Source: a virus
Direction: 5' to 3' (one strand)
DNA length: 32,080 bases
IMG/VR virus record: IMGVR_UViG_3300042472_000688
Coordinates: 1-32,080 of that record
This document shows, piece after piece, positions 1-7,461 of the stretch. The notes beneath the pieces are model-generated. The model saw only the letters and a program-made list of their open reading frames with translations, had not been told where the DNA came from and did not search any database. Position 1 is the stretch's first letter; each line of letters starts with the position of its first letter. Made by a program: the position numbers and the translations under genes.

Positions 1-127
1 TGGTCATATTCGTTCTGTACAACAACTCCTTGATGTAAATGCTATCTCCAAGCAAATATGAAGCTACCATTGAGGTTGCATCATTCGTGAAACCAAAATC
101 CAATCCATACGAAATTAGTTTGGCTTG
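1..127. repeat. Terminal overlap, copy 1 (identical to 31954-32080)
   Basis: These 127 bases are identical to the last 127 bases of the window, and the terminase reading frame runs unbroken through the join. A perfect repeat of this length is what a circular contig shows when it is cut open at an assembly k-mer of 127, so I read it as an assembly overlap rather than a biological terminal repeat. The unique circle is then 31,953 bp. Confidence 0.9.
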
Positions 128-805
128 TTCCGGTATTGCTTCTGTCGTTTGGAATTGGAATACTAAACTTCTGTTCTGCCCTCTCTGTCCTAATCCATAA
201 ACATTCCAAGCGTTGATGTCTGTGTCCCTTAATCTTTCAATCTCTTCTACAATCTCCTTGCCTAAAAATGGATTGTCTTTGTACGTTGATATGCAGAGTG
301 TCGCATCATCTCTTGTCATTACTTTGTCATACAACCAATGGAATTCGTCTGACGGATTAAAGTCAAGTATGATTCTATCCTTCGTTCTGAACAATAGTTG
401 TTTCCAATCTTCCCATATCAATTCATTACCTTCATTGACAAATAACAAATCCCTCTTCCTTCCTCTAATCTTTGTTGGTGCATCTAACGATATGAATTCT
501 ATTCTATTCGTGTTGAAAAAATACTCTGACGTTGTAAGTTGATGTACTTCTTCATTATACATTTCGTGTGTTTTCAGTATGTCAAAGAAATCACGCATAA
601 CTGTGGCTCGAAGTGCCGGGAATGTTTTACGACATATCGTTACTGTTTTACCCTTGTTTTGCTGACAGTATGAGAATATAATCCACAACAGTATGTTATA
701 GGTTTTACCACTACGCGTTCCACCTTGATGAATCTGTATTCTGTTTGTGTTCTTTTCGAGTTCTCTGAATACCTTATTCGTTAATATTTCCTTCTCCTTT
801 ATCAT
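1..805 (-). CDS. terL: Terminase large subunit, N-terminal part (split by the window ends)
   Basis: ATPase part of the packaging motor that drives DNA into the prohead. Reading from the ATG at 805 gives a Walker A motif GGTRSGKT at residues 28-35, a Walker B-like RDLLFVNEGNE at 118-128, and DFNP near 148-151, which sits where the coupling motif is expected. The nuclease domain begins with GLDFGF at 234-239. The frame runs off position 1 and continues at 31953 down to 31595, giving 387 residues after circularisation, a usual length for this family. The start overlaps the end of the small subunit gene by 32 bases and no other ATG lies before the Walker motif. The split is an artefact of linearisation. 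Confidence 0.95.
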   Translation of the reverse strand, partial: MIKEKEILTNKVFRELEKNTNRIQIHQGGTRSGKTYNILLWIIFSYCQQNKGKTVTICRKTFPALRATVMRDFFDILKTHEMYNEEVHQLTTSEYFFNTNRIEFISLDAPTKIRGRKRDLLFVNEGNELIWEDWKQLLFRTKDRIILDFNPSDEFHWLYDKVMTRDDATLCISTYKDNPFLGKEIVEEIERLRDTDINAWNVYGLGQRGQNRSLVFQFQTTEAIPEQAKLISYGLDFGFTNDATSMVASYLLGDSIYIKELLYRTNMT

Positions 806-1157
806 TTTCTGTTATTGAATCTACAATACGTACTACAAATAGGTTATCTCCTTCTGCACCTGTGATTTCTTGTCTTTCAACATATCCTCGTTTCTTGCCT
901 TTGGTCTTTAAAAAGAAAATGACTTCTGCAGTCCTTCCATCCTTAATACCTTTGAACAACATTGTCTCGGCATAGTCTAACAATGCTTCTTCTTCATCTT
1001 TGATTCGTGTTGCAAACTCTTCGTCTTGCTTACACCATTCGTAGAAGGTGTTTCTACTTATTCCAATACGCTTACAAGTAACTGATACGTTACAAGCAGA
1101 GGACTCGTAAAACTTTACGAAGTCCTCTTTCTTTTCATCCTTTTTTATAGGTGTCAT
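774..1157 (-). CDS. terS: Terminase small subunit
   Basis: DNA-recognition subunit of the packaging terminase, 127 residues. A helix-turn-helix lies at about residues 24-43 (VSVTCKRIGISRNTFYEWC). The region 81-97 (FFLKTKGKKRGYVERQE) is the characteristic segment of the phBC6A51-type small terminase family. It lies directly upstream of the large subunit and overlaps it by 32 bases, the usual order. The assignment rests on the motif and the neighbour. The packaging site it recognises cannot be read from the sequence. Confidence 0.85.
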   Translation of the reverse strand: MTPIKKDEKKEDFVKFYESSACNVSVTCKRIGISRNTFYEWCKQDEEFATRIKDEEEALLDYAETMLFKGIKDGRTAEVIFFLKTKGKKRGYVERQEITGAEGDNLFVVRIVDSITENDKGEGNINE

Positions 1158-1169
1158 TTTTGTCCTGTT

Positions 1170-1814
1170 TTAAAACATTTTCTGTTGTGAGTTTTCTTGC
1201 TTCCAAGTAGCCATATCCTTGATTGATTTATGAGTAATATTATCGGCATCATATCCACATATCGTTACTTTCTTTTCAGCGTAGTCTGTCAGATACTCAA
1301 AATAGAAGTCATCAATAAAATCGGGAGTTTTGATTTCATCTGATTCGGGAAGGACAACTTGACCTTCTGTTAGAAAATGCTTATGATTTCTGCCCATCAT
1401 CTTGCCTTTTCTTGTATGAACATCCAAAGCATAATCGGGAACATCAGGTCGGTAATCCGATTTCAATGCCCAAATCTTATACTTATCTACTATTCTTGAT
1501 TTCTTTGCAGAACATAAATGAAGTACTGCGTGGATAAATGGAATACTTGCTTCTTCCAAATCTTTCTCTGCAATGAATTTGAAACTTTGGAATAGACTTT
1601 GAACCAATATGGCTGATTCGGTATCTCCTGTACCAATATCTTCACTTGCAATAACCATTAATCTTTTCCATACATAATTGGAGTAACCGGAACAATACAA
1701 TTCCATTCCGAAGAATATTGCATCTTTGGGTTCATTCCTTCTAATTGATTTTTGAAATGCTGAACTGCACTCGTAGAAATCGTAATCTTTTCTTGTTAGA
1801 ATCTGATAAGACAT
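1170..1814 (-). CDS. Stand-alone RarA/MgsA C-terminal domain protein
   Basis: A 214-residue protein that resembles only the C-terminal part of the clamp-loader-like AAA+ ATPase RarA/MgsA. The family signatures seen are QKSIRRNEPKDA at residues 21-32 and RLMVIASEDIG at 51-61, followed by LCSAKKSR. There is no Walker A or B motif, so the ATPase half is missing. In cellular RarA this region is linked to oligomerisation and binding at stalled forks. Here it could act at replication forks or modify host RarA, which is inference. It is the first gene after the promoter at 1843-1894 and carries the CACTAAAAAC leader 6 bases before its ATG. The terminase genes follow in the same unit. Confidence 0.7.
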   Translation of the reverse strand: MSYQILTRKDYDFYECSSAFQKSIRRNEPKDAIFFGMELYCSGYSNYVWKRLMVIASEDIGTGDTESAILVQSLFQSFKFIAEKDLEEASIPFIHAVLHLCSAKKSRIVDKYKIWALKSDYRPDVPDYALDVHTRKGKMMGRNHKHFLTEGQVVLPESDEIKTPDFIDDFYFEYLTDYAEKKVTICGYDADNITHKSIKDMATWKQENSQQKMF

Positions 1815-1842
1815 TTGTGTGTTTTTAGTGTTATTAATAGTG

Positions 1843-1894
1843 TAAAGATATTAAAAAGTTTTGAATAATGAACTATGTATTGAAATTTTAACAT
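1843..1894 (-). promoter_or_regulatory. Host-type promoter P1, upstream of the RarA-C/terminase unit
   Basis: On the minus strand the core TTTTTAATATCTTTA is shared, apart from its last base, with P2, P3 and P4. TATCTTTA (1850-1843) is close to the Bacteroidetes -7 consensus TAnnTTTG. An ATGTTAAA box (1894-1887) lies upstream, as in the other three promoters. It sits in the 89-base gap between the glycosyltransferase and the RarA-C gene. Confidence 0.65.
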
Positions 1895-1903
1895 AATGAA
1901 TTG

Positions 1904-2647
1904 TCATTTTATATTAAGACTTTTGAGGTCGATGTCAACCATATCTTCATTGCCTTTGTATGTGCCTTGCTTAACTTCCGGGAAGTATTTTTGCAAAACT
2001 TTGATTGTTTCTACACCAATTTTGTTTCTGTTTATGGATTGAAGTCCACCACCATTTTTGTAACAAACTGCATCTTCGTATGATCCTGTGTACGTTAGTG
2101 TTTTTTTACCAATTCTTAAGATTTCAAGTGCAAAGTAAACATCATCGTACAATTCTATTCCTTCCGGCATTGCCATTACTTTTGCTCTCAATAAGTAATT
2201 TCCATACAATGCTTTGTTCTCCCTTGTGAATACTAAATCTTTGCTTCTTATGTGTGCCATTGGTTTACTAACTGACAATCCATAAAGGTTTTCATCTTCT
2301 ATGAATCTTTGAACAATTTTTGTGTGTGTTTCTTGATAAACTTTGGCACAATCTGCTCTCTTTGACATTCCTAATTTTTTGAAGGACATATCATCATCAA
2401 TCTTATGGACCAAATCATATCCATTTTCTATTGCGTACTGACCAATTGCATTAATTGTTTCTCTGAAAGTGTTAACATTGATACGAACAAGGTGTTCTGC
2501 AGGAATTACTTGCGAGTAGAATATAAACTGCTCTTCTCGAACAAATACTTTCCAATCTATGTCAATCAGTTCTTTTAACCAATAACCACATTTCTTTTCT
2601 ATTTCATACGGTCTGTTGTATGAAGGTATTGCTACAAGTACTTTCAT
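1904..2647 (-). CDS. GT-A-type glycosyltransferase (second of a pair)
   Basis: A 247-residue protein with the layout of a GT-A nucleotide-sugar transferase. It has a short strand plus IPSYNRP at residues 7-13, a central acidic metal-binding motif HKIDDDMSF at 81-89, and a later acidic motif LYDDVYFALE at 166-175. The same three-part layout is seen in the upstream gene, although overall identity is low, so the two look like diverged partners. ATG 2647 follows the upstream stop as TGATG. Placement after a ParB-like protein recalls phage gene clusters with TET-associated-type glycosyltransferases that modify DNA bases. The acceptor (DNA base, protein or surface sugar) cannot be told from sequence. 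It is the last gene of the unit that starts at P2. Confidence 0.6.
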   Translation of the reverse strand: MKVLVAIPSYNRPYEIEKKCGYWLKELIDIDWKVFVREEQFIFYSQVIPAEHLVRINVNTFRETINAIGQYAIENGYDLVHKIDDDMSFKKLGMSKRADCAKVYQETHTKIVQRFIEDENLYGLSVSKPMAHIRSKDLVFTRENKALYGNYLLRAKVMAMPEGIELYDDVYFALEILRIGKKTLTYTGSYEDAVCYKNGGGLQSINRNKIGVETIKVLQKYFPEVKQGTYKGNEDMVDIDLKSLNIK

Positions 2648-3387
2648 CAAAATGGAAATGACAAGGAACGCTCTCCTTCGTTAATATTCTTTCTTTGAAT
2701 GTTGGCAGTCTTAATACTTACTGCTTCTCCAAACATTTCTCTCAACATCAATGTGTTCTTTTTCATTGAATCTGTGTTTCTGTCTAATGAACAACCACCA
2801 TCACTTTTGAAGTTGGCAGTAGTAAAAAATCCATATCTATCATTAATTAACATATATCTATTCTTGAATACGTTGTATAACGAAGCAAAGTGGTCTTCTC
2901 CTTCATTCATTCTTTCATCATACTTGATTTGATGTCCTTTCAAAAATCCACAATGTGATGCGTTTAAAAATCCTGTCATTCTAAATGGTTTCTGCGAGTG
3001 ATAACAAACAGGTTGTCGAAGGTGTGTGAAGCCAAACATTTTTGCATCCATCTGTCTTGCCAAACTTGCAGTCTGCATTATGATGTCTTTTACGTGTTCT
3101 TTACTATTTACTTTGAATTCTTCTCCACTACTTGCAAAAAATCTTCCAACGTGAGTAACATCATCGTCTAACATAAACACTTCTTCAAATGTATTGAGGA
3201 CAAACTGCCTTGCCTTTACTATGTTGTTTACTCCATCCGGTTGTGCAATGATTTCAATCTTTGGGTTGTACTTCTTGTAGTCATCAACTTCATTCTTTGG
3301 ACAAACTATTGCATCAATCTTTACTACGTTCTTTGTAGTAACCCTTGCCGGTCTTCCTTTACTTAATACTACTATTTTGAGTTCCAT
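2647..3387 (-). CDS. GT-A-type glycosyltransferase (first of a pair)
   Basis: A 246-residue protein with N-terminal VLSKGRPAR (residues 7-15), a DxD-type motif FMLDDDV at 71-77 and an acidic MNEGEDHFAS at 160-169, the expected order for a GT-A fold. It resembles the TET-associated glycosyltransferase family best known from phage DNA-modification clusters, but no TET/JBP dioxygenase or base-modifying enzyme is present here. The start overlaps the end of the ParB-like gene by 16 bases and its stop touches the start of the second glycosyltransferase, so all three are translationally linked. The substrate is unknown. Confidence 0.6.
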   Translation of the reverse strand: MELKIVVLSKGRPARVTTKNVVKIDAIVCPKNEVDDYKKYNPKIEIIAQPDGVNNIVKARQFVLNTFEEVFMLDDDVTHVGRFFASSGEEFKVNSKEHVKDIIMQTASLARQMDAKMFGFTHLRQPVCYHSQKPFRMTGFLNASHCGFLKGHQIKYDERMNEGEDHFASLYNVFKNRYMLINDRYGFFTTANFKSDGGCSLDRNTDSMKKNTLMLREMFGEAVSIKTANIQRKNINEGERSLSFPF

Positions 3388-4031
3388 TTTGTGTATAGTT
3401 CTTGAAATTTCTTAATTGTGATAACTCTACCTTCTCCAATGTAATTACTATTGTAATCTTTCTCTCTTTCAACTTCCAATACATTTTTTAACCAAGTGAA
3501 GTCCATTTCTGATGTTGCAAATATCATTACAAAATCATACTTTTCATTAAACTTTGGTGTTATTGGGTAAACAGGATTGTTTTCGTCAATATCGTTGAAT
3601 TCTTGTTCAAAGTCTGTGTACAAAGTTGGCAAGTCTTTGTTAGCAAATCCGATTGTTAATAACAAATCTCTATCTACCAATTCATTAACCAATTCCATAT
3701 CAAACTCTCCACCATTTTTGTTCCAACGAAGGTTCATTTCTTTTTCATCCTGCAGATTAACATATTCGTATGTAACAGGTACTTTTTCAAATCCAAGAGA
3801 CTTTGCAACATTGAATCGTTGGTGTCCACTAATCAAAACATTCTCTCTTCCGGGAAACGAGTTGACTTTTAATGGTTCTCTCAATCCAAACTTTGTGATA
3901 CTGTCAATTAACTCCTTCTTTTGTTTTGGATTAATCTTTCGTGGGTTGTACTCACTTTCAATTAGGTCATCTACGTTTACGTAGTGGATTTTCAATTCTT
4001 TTTCCTGTACTGATTCTACTTCTTTTTTCAT
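3372..4031 (-). CDS. ParB-like N-terminal-domain protein
   Basis: A 219-residue protein with a ParB/Srx-type domain at residues 15-90. The signature motifs are ESEYNPRKI (26-33) and LISGHQRF (66-73); the family binds CTP, and some members are nucleases or kinases. The remaining 120 residues form a second domain typical of phage ParB-like proteins, not a ParB helix-turn-helix. No ParA is present, so plasmid partition is unlikely. The ATG at 4031 was chosen because it makes a 4-base ATGA overlap with the upstream gene; an earlier in-frame start would overlap more. It lies directly before two glycosyltransferases, an arrangement that suggests a joint job, perhaps DNA modification (inference). 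Confidence 0.8.
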   Translation of the reverse strand: MKKEVESVQEKELKIHYVNVDDLIESEYNPRKINPKQKKELIDSITKFGLREPLKVNSFPGRENVLISGHQRFNVAKSLGFEKVPVTYEYVNLQDEKEMNLRWNKNGGEFDMELVNELVDRDLLLTIGFANKDLPTLYTDFEQEFNDIDENNPVYPITPKFNEKYDFVMIFATSEMDFTWLKNVLEVEREKDYNSNYIGEGRVITIKKFQELYTKWNSK

Positions 4032-4423
4032 ACTGCTATTAGGTTTTTTAATGATAACGTGATACAATTTAATACTTCTTCTGCTTTATCTTCTGTGTCT
4101 ATGGTCTCAACCAATTTAATCAACAGGTACTTTGGACTTACTCCTTGCAATATGCAATCTCTAAAGTCTTCCAAGTCTTTTCTTCTGTGTCTAACTTCTT
4201 CAAATAGTTTGACATTGTAGTGTACTGTTGAATGGTCGTATTTCTTTCCATTTGCGTTGAAAATATCTCTAATAGTATATAGGGTATATTTCAAGTCGTT
4301 TCGCAGTATAAAACAATATAATGCACGTGCATCTACGTTTTGAGTTGTTCTCACATTGTCAAATATATTCACATTCAAGTGCTTATTTATTTGCTCTGCT
4401 ATTCCTTCGTGTTTTTCATTCAT
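4028..4423 (-). CDS. DnaA domain-IV-like DNA-binding protein
   Basis: A 131-residue protein whose middle (about residues 33-80) resembles the origin-binding domain IV of DnaA: an initial R-x-L-Y-C helix, then a turn and KKYDHSTVHYNVKLF, which matches the DHSTV signature that contacts the DnaA box. There is no AAA+ domain. It could mark the phage origin or bind host DnaA sites (inference). The start is coupled to the exonuclease stop as TAATG, and the stop is coupled to ParB as ATGA, so the three are translated together. Confidence 0.6.
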   Translation of the reverse strand: MNEKHEGIAEQINKHLNVNIFDNVRTTQNVDARALYCFILRNDLKYTLYTIRDIFNANGKKYDHSTVHYNVKLFEEVRHRRKDLEDFRDCILQGVSPKYLLIKLVETIDTEDKAEEVLNCITLSLKNLIAV

Positions 4424-5133
4424 TATTCAGTTCTTAATTTTAGTAATTGATAACATTCTACAAATTTCTGTTTTGCTTCTTCGGGATATATTTTCAAGTA
4501 CAATTCGTAAACCTTCTTGACATATCCATATTTTGTTTTGCAGTTGGACAAATGCTTTTCTGCAAACTTTGGTCCATAACCTTTGCAGTAATTTACGTTG
4601 TCTGCACTATCTCCAACAATCATTTGTGTGTAGAAGTTTAACAATGCTTCCTCTTCTGAAATATCATACAAACATTGGTGTTTGAATCCGTAATTGTATA
4701 ACAAACAAGGTAACTGTTTATAGTCCTTGTCAATACTAACAATCATTACTTCGTACTTTCCTAATATGTCTGTTGTGCTTTTCCAATACTTTGCGACTAC
4801 ATCGTCTGTTTCTTCATCTACTGCTGATATTGAATCGTACTGCTCTCTAACGTATTGGTGCAACTCTTCCAATATTGGTGGGAACTCTCTCTTTGTCCTG
4901 TTTGCTTTGTAATCTGATGAAATTTCTTTTCTAAAATTACCTCTTGCACCATTGAAAATAATTACTTTGTCCAAATCATAATCAACTTCCAAGTCATTTA
5001 TGATTTTCATAAGGAATTCATCAAACTTGCCTTTGGCTTCTTCAATGTCATTCCAACCATCATCTTCGGGAGATTCCTTTACTTTGTAAGTACTACTCCA
5101 TACTAAACTGTCTGCATCTACTAAAACTATCAT
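4423..5133 (-). CDS. 5'-3' exonuclease, FEN/PIN family
   Basis: A 236-residue flap-endonuclease-type nuclease, of the kind that removes RNA primers or resects DNA during phage replication and recombination. Metal-binding acids appear in order: VDADSL (5-10), YKANR (75-79), EETDD (107-111), SIDKDYKQL (133-141) and GDSADNV (174-180). The last is followed by the helix-three-turn-helix KGYGPK (184-189). All expected catalytic acids are present and the length suits the T5/T4-like phage enzymes. It starts with an ATGA overlap with the upstream gene. Together with ERF, helicase and the SSB-tailed protein it forms the phage DNA metabolism set. Confidence 0.85.
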   Translation of the reverse strand: MIVLVDADSLVWSSTYKVKESPEDDGWNDIEEAKGKFDEFLMKIINDLEVDYDLDKVIIFNGARGNFRKEISSDYKANRTKREFPPILEELHQYVREQYDSISAVDEETDDVVAKYWKSTTDILGKYEVMIVSIDKDYKQLPCLLYNYGFKHQCLYDISEEEALLNFYTQMIVGDSADNVNYCKGYGPKFAEKHLSNCKTKYGYVKKVYELYLKIYPEEAKQKFVECYQLLKLRTE

Positions 5134-5459
5134 TGCGTTACTAACCTTGTGATTTCTTCAATCTGTTCTTTTACTCTTTTGTCTGTTTCTGTTCTTGCTT
5201 CGTACACCATTCTTACGATGTGAGGAAGGTCGGTAAACAATGTTTCACAATTCCATACGAGTGATCCAAATTCTCCATCGATATACAGTTCTCCATTTGA
5301 CTGACTTAAACAATGCGTTTCCGGTATGTACATTTGCTTTACTTTTTCTTGCCACTCTACTTCTTTACCTTTGAAGTACTTTTTAATTGCCTTTGATACT
5401 TTAACATCCATAAAGTAACCCAATTCATTGTTTACGAAATCAATTAATTCATTTTTCAT
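5130..5459 (-). CDS. Hypothetical protein, 109 aa
   Basis: Not recognised. A soluble charged protein with no membrane segment or signal peptide. Its start overlaps the upstream stop by 4 bases (ATGA). The leader motif CACTAAAAAC (5477-5468) precedes the ATG by 8 bases although it lies inside the upstream coding sequence, so it may be read as a translation signal for this gene. It is coupled to the downstream exonuclease by another ATGA. Confidence 0.65.
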   Translation of the reverse strand: MKNELIDFVNNELGYFMDVKVSKAIKKYFKGKEVEWQEKVKQMYIPETHCLSQSNGELYIDGEFGSLVWNCETLFTDLPHIVRMVYEARTETDKRVKEQIEEITRLVTQ

Positions 5460-5710
5460 TTTTTCTTGTTTTTAGTGTTATACATTTTTTGAGACATAAA
5501 TTTTTCTGTAATTTTATGAATGAAATCTACTTCTATTGCTATTGGCAATCCAAGTTCTTCTGCAGTTCTAATTTCATCGAATGATTCAATCATTGATTCA
5601 CTACCATCATCGTGCAAGATAAACATATCAAAATATTCTAATGAATAAAGTGTTTCGGCTTTGTAGGCAGGTATTACCAACCAAACAAAATTGTGTCTAA
5701 TCTCTACCAT
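5456..5710 (-). CDS. Hypothetical protein, 84 aa
   Basis: Not recognised. It begins with MVEIRHNFVWLVIPA and has an acidic middle and a lysine-rich tail. Its last codons (N-T-K-N-K-K-K) also spell the CACTAAAAAC leader used by the next gene. The ATG at 5710 is coupled to the upstream stop as TAATG. Confidence 0.6.
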   Translation of the reverse strand: MVEIRHNFVWLVIPAYKAETLYSLEYFDMFILHDDGSESMIESFDEIRTAEELGLPIAIEVDFIHKITEKFMSQKMYNTKNKKK

Positions 5711-5883
5711 TACTGTTCATTTACTATTTCTGAATATTCATAGTATTCGTCATAGAATAAACAATACTCTAAATCGGGAAAGAAGTTACGATGCCTTATC
5801 GCCATTTCTTCTGCTTCTTCTTTTGTTAATAATACTGTGTGTGGATAGCCTTCTTCCAACAACACCCATCGCCTGTCAATCAT
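5710..5883 (-). CDS. Small hypothetical protein, 57 aa
   Basis: Translation from ATG 5883 gives a 57-residue acidic protein starting MIDRRWVLLEEGYPHTVLL, with a Tyr/Glu-rich C-terminus. A full leader CCACTAAAAAC (5901-5891) lies 7 bases before the ATG and the stop is coupled to the next start as TAATG, both signs of a real gene. No family recognised. Confidence 0.6.
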   Translation of the reverse strand: MIDRRWVLLEEGYPHTVLLTKEEAEEMAIRHRNFFPDLEYCLFYDEYYEYSEIVNEQ

Positions 5884-5901
5884 AATTTTTGTTTTTAGTG
5901 G

Positions 5902-6057
5902 TTACTCTTTAAATGTTTTTACATCAATTTTGGCTGTTTTGCGTTCAGATTTTACTTTTTGAATATGGAAGGTTATTTCAATGTGAGTTAATTCTTTATC
6001 TCGTCTGAAAACACTTTGCATTTCATCGTAAATCATTTTGAACTCTTCAAATCTCAT
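5902..6057 (-). CDS. Small hypothetical protein, 51 aa
   Basis: A 51-residue protein from ATG 6057, beginning MRFEEFKMIYDEMQ and ending in a basic stretch with alternating hydrophobic residues. It starts in a 4-base ATGA overlap with the upstream gene, which is the main reason to accept so short a frame. Function unknown. Confidence 0.55.
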   Translation of the reverse strand: MRFEEFKMIYDEMQSVFRRDKELTHIEITFHIQKVKSERKTAKIDVKTFKE

Positions 6058-6305
6058 CCTTCGTGTGTTTCAATTATCAAATCAATCAACGAATCAATTA
6101 CACTTTCGTATATTACATCGTAAACTTCGAATTCGCCAATCTTAATTGAATGGATTTCTACTTCTGCACCACAACCCGGATAACCCGAGCCATCGCCATA
6201 GTGCATTACCATTGGTTCACTTGGGTAATAATCGTATTCAATATCAAAAGTGATATTATCGTACCCAATACTTGTCTGATTGTAACTGTTACTACTCTTC
6301 TTCAT
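6054..6305 (-). CDS. Hypothetical acidic protein, 83 aa
   Basis: An 83-residue acidic protein with an aromatic, glycine-rich middle (EYDYYPSEPMVMHYGDGSGY, residues 23-42) and a hydrophobic C-terminal helix. Small proteins of this look occur in Bacteroidetes phages, without known function. It overlaps its upstream neighbour by 14 bases and its downstream neighbour by 4. Confidence 0.6.
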   Translation of the reverse strand: MKKSSNSYNQTSIGYDNITFDIEYDYYPSEPMVMHYGDGSGYPGCGAEVEIHSIKIGEFEVYDVIYESVIDSLIDLIIETHEG

Positions 6306-6525
6306 TTTCAGTAGGTGTTATAAAAAAATTGATTATTTCTGTTATCGTCATTTCCTTTTTTGCATAGAGTGATAAATTGTATGCAGTGTTTACAGTCAGA
6401 TATAATGGACTGACATTTTCTTTAAGTTCGTTTTTTAGGTTTGCTACCAAACTTGGATATTTTTCAATATCGAGATTTATAGATTCTAAAATTTCGGGTC
6501 TTAACCTTTTTAATAAATTCGTCAT
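6292..6525 (-). CDS. Hypothetical protein, 77 aa
   Basis: Not recognised; a mostly helical, soluble 77-residue protein. The ATG at 6525 is preceded by the full leader CCACTAAAAAC (6542-6532) at a distance of 6 bases, which supports this start. It overlaps the next gene by 14 bases. Confidence 0.6.
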   Translation of the reverse strand: MTNLLKRLRPEILESINLDIEKYPSLVANLKNELKENVSPLYLTVNTAYNLSLYAKKEMTITEIINFFITPTENEEE

Positions 6526-6549
6526 AATTGTGTTTTTAGTGGTTATTGA

Positions 6550-6720
6550 TTAAAAGTATGCTTCTTCTACTGAACCTCTTACTCGAATATCGTGTACGGC
6601 TTCTTCAAAGTTTGTATAAGTTACATCCTCATCTTCTTGTTGGTCATTAACATAAGTAATTGTTACTTTGCCTTGTTCTTTGAAAATCATCCAAAGGTCC
6701 TGTTTTCTGTGTGAATCCAT
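6550..6720 (-). CDS. Small hypothetical protein, 56 aa
   Basis: A 56-residue acidic protein from ATG 6720, beginning MDSHRKQDLWMIFKEQ with a glutamate/aspartate-rich middle. It belongs to the class where the leader CACTAAAA directly abuts the start codon. It fills the space between two other leader-bearing genes. Function unknown. Confidence 0.55.
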   Translation of the reverse strand: MDSHRKQDLWMIFKEQGKVTITYVNDQQEDEDVTYTNFEEAVHDIRVRGSVEEAYF

Positions 6721-6737
6721 TTTTAGTGTTTTTGTGA

Positions 6738-6968
6738 TTAATTTTTTCTGCCTAATTTAGTATTGAATCCAAAAAATGAAAACAAATGTGGTTGGAAGGT
6801 GTGCATAAAATAACCGGCAGTACTTCTGCTTTCAAATAATTCACAAACCTTGAATTTAATTCCATCTACATTTAGAATAAAACCAACTTCTCTTTCAAAT
6901 TTAGATTCCATTACTTGAATTGATAAATCGTTTTCTTGAATTGCGATAAAATGTTTTGATGATTCCAT
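6738..6968 (-). CDS. Hypothetical protein, 76 aa
   Basis: First gene of the unit driven by P2 (7000-7041). It is preceded by the leader CACTAAAAAT (6987-6978), with 9 bases to the ATG. The 76-residue protein is soluble with alternating strands; no family recognised. Confidence 0.6.
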   Translation of the reverse strand: MESSKHFIAIQENDLSIQVMESKFEREVGFILNVDGIKFKVCELFESRSTAGYFMHTFQPHLFSFFGFNTKLGRKN

Positions 6969-6999
6969 AACTTTATAATTTTTAGTGATTAATAAAGTC

Positions 7000-7041
7000 C
7001 AAAGATATTAAAAAGTTTTTAATAAAAAAAATATTTAACAT
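7000..7041 (-). promoter_or_regulatory. Host-type promoter P2
   Basis: Minus-strand -7 box TATCTTTG (7007-7000) matches TAnnTTTG exactly and sits in the shared core TTTTTAATATCTTTG. ATGTTAAA (7041-7034) lies 26 bases upstream of the -7 box, about one helical turn closer than in P1 and P4. It drives the middle unit that runs from 6968 to the glycosyltransferases. Confidence 0.7.
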
Positions 7042-7047
7042 TTAATT

Positions 7048-7461
7048 TCAATTTTGCTCTGAATATCGAGTAACAATACTTGCTTGGCTTTCTGAAAACA
7101 AGTATATAAATTCATTAATCAACTTTGCTTCGTTTGTTTGGCAGTCTAAAAACGTAAATTGTTCAGTCATCGACAAAGTGTCGAAATGATACAGGTAATT
7201 ACCTTTGCAATCAAATACATAATAGAACTTCATACATTTTTCCTGCATTAAAGCATCATATTTCCACTTTTGTATCGATTTGTTAATGAAGTATGTGTTT
7301 AACAGTTTAAATGCAATAACACAATCAAATCCCTTCGGTGTTTTGCCTTTGGCACTATAATGGAGTTTATCATCATCAATCCATTCTAATTCCCAACCAT
7401 CAAGATTCATCAACAATATGATTCCTCTTTCCCATTGTTGATGTTTCTCTACATTTAGCAT
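7048..7461 (-). CDS. Hypothetical protein, possible degenerate PD-(D/E)XK fold
   Basis: A 137-residue protein. The stretch at residues 31-52 (...HYSAKGKTPKGFDCVIAFK) has the spacing of a PD-(D/E)XK nuclease core, but the expected glutamate before x-K is alanine (A50-F-K52). If the fold is right it may be inactive. This is a weak, shape-based reading. It is the last gene before P2 and overlaps its upstream neighbour by 7 bases. Confidence 0.5.
   Translation of the reverse strand: MLNVEKHQQWERGIILLMNLDGWELEWIDDDKLHYSAKGKTPKGFDCVIAFKLLNTYFINKSIQKWKYDALMQEKCMKFYYVFDCKGNYLYHFDTLSMTEQFTFLDCQTNEAKLINEFIYLFSESQASIVTRYSEQN

Noticed and set aside
1-127. The terminal repeat as a biological terminal redundancy or mobile element repeat
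   Set aside because: It lies inside a coding sequence that becomes intact on joining, and its length equals a common assembly k-mer.
213-542. Long open frames on the plus strand here and at many other places (for example 3577-3984, 10634-11062, 23948-24472, 27912-28340)
   Set aside because: Each lies opposite a well-supported minus-strand gene and its translation is low-complexity Ser/Phe/Leu-rich, as expected for shadows in AT-rich coding DNA.
3372-4031. ParB-like protein as evidence for a plasmid-like prophage
   Set aside because: There is no ParA or parS-like repeat, and the second domain is not the partition helix-turn-helix.
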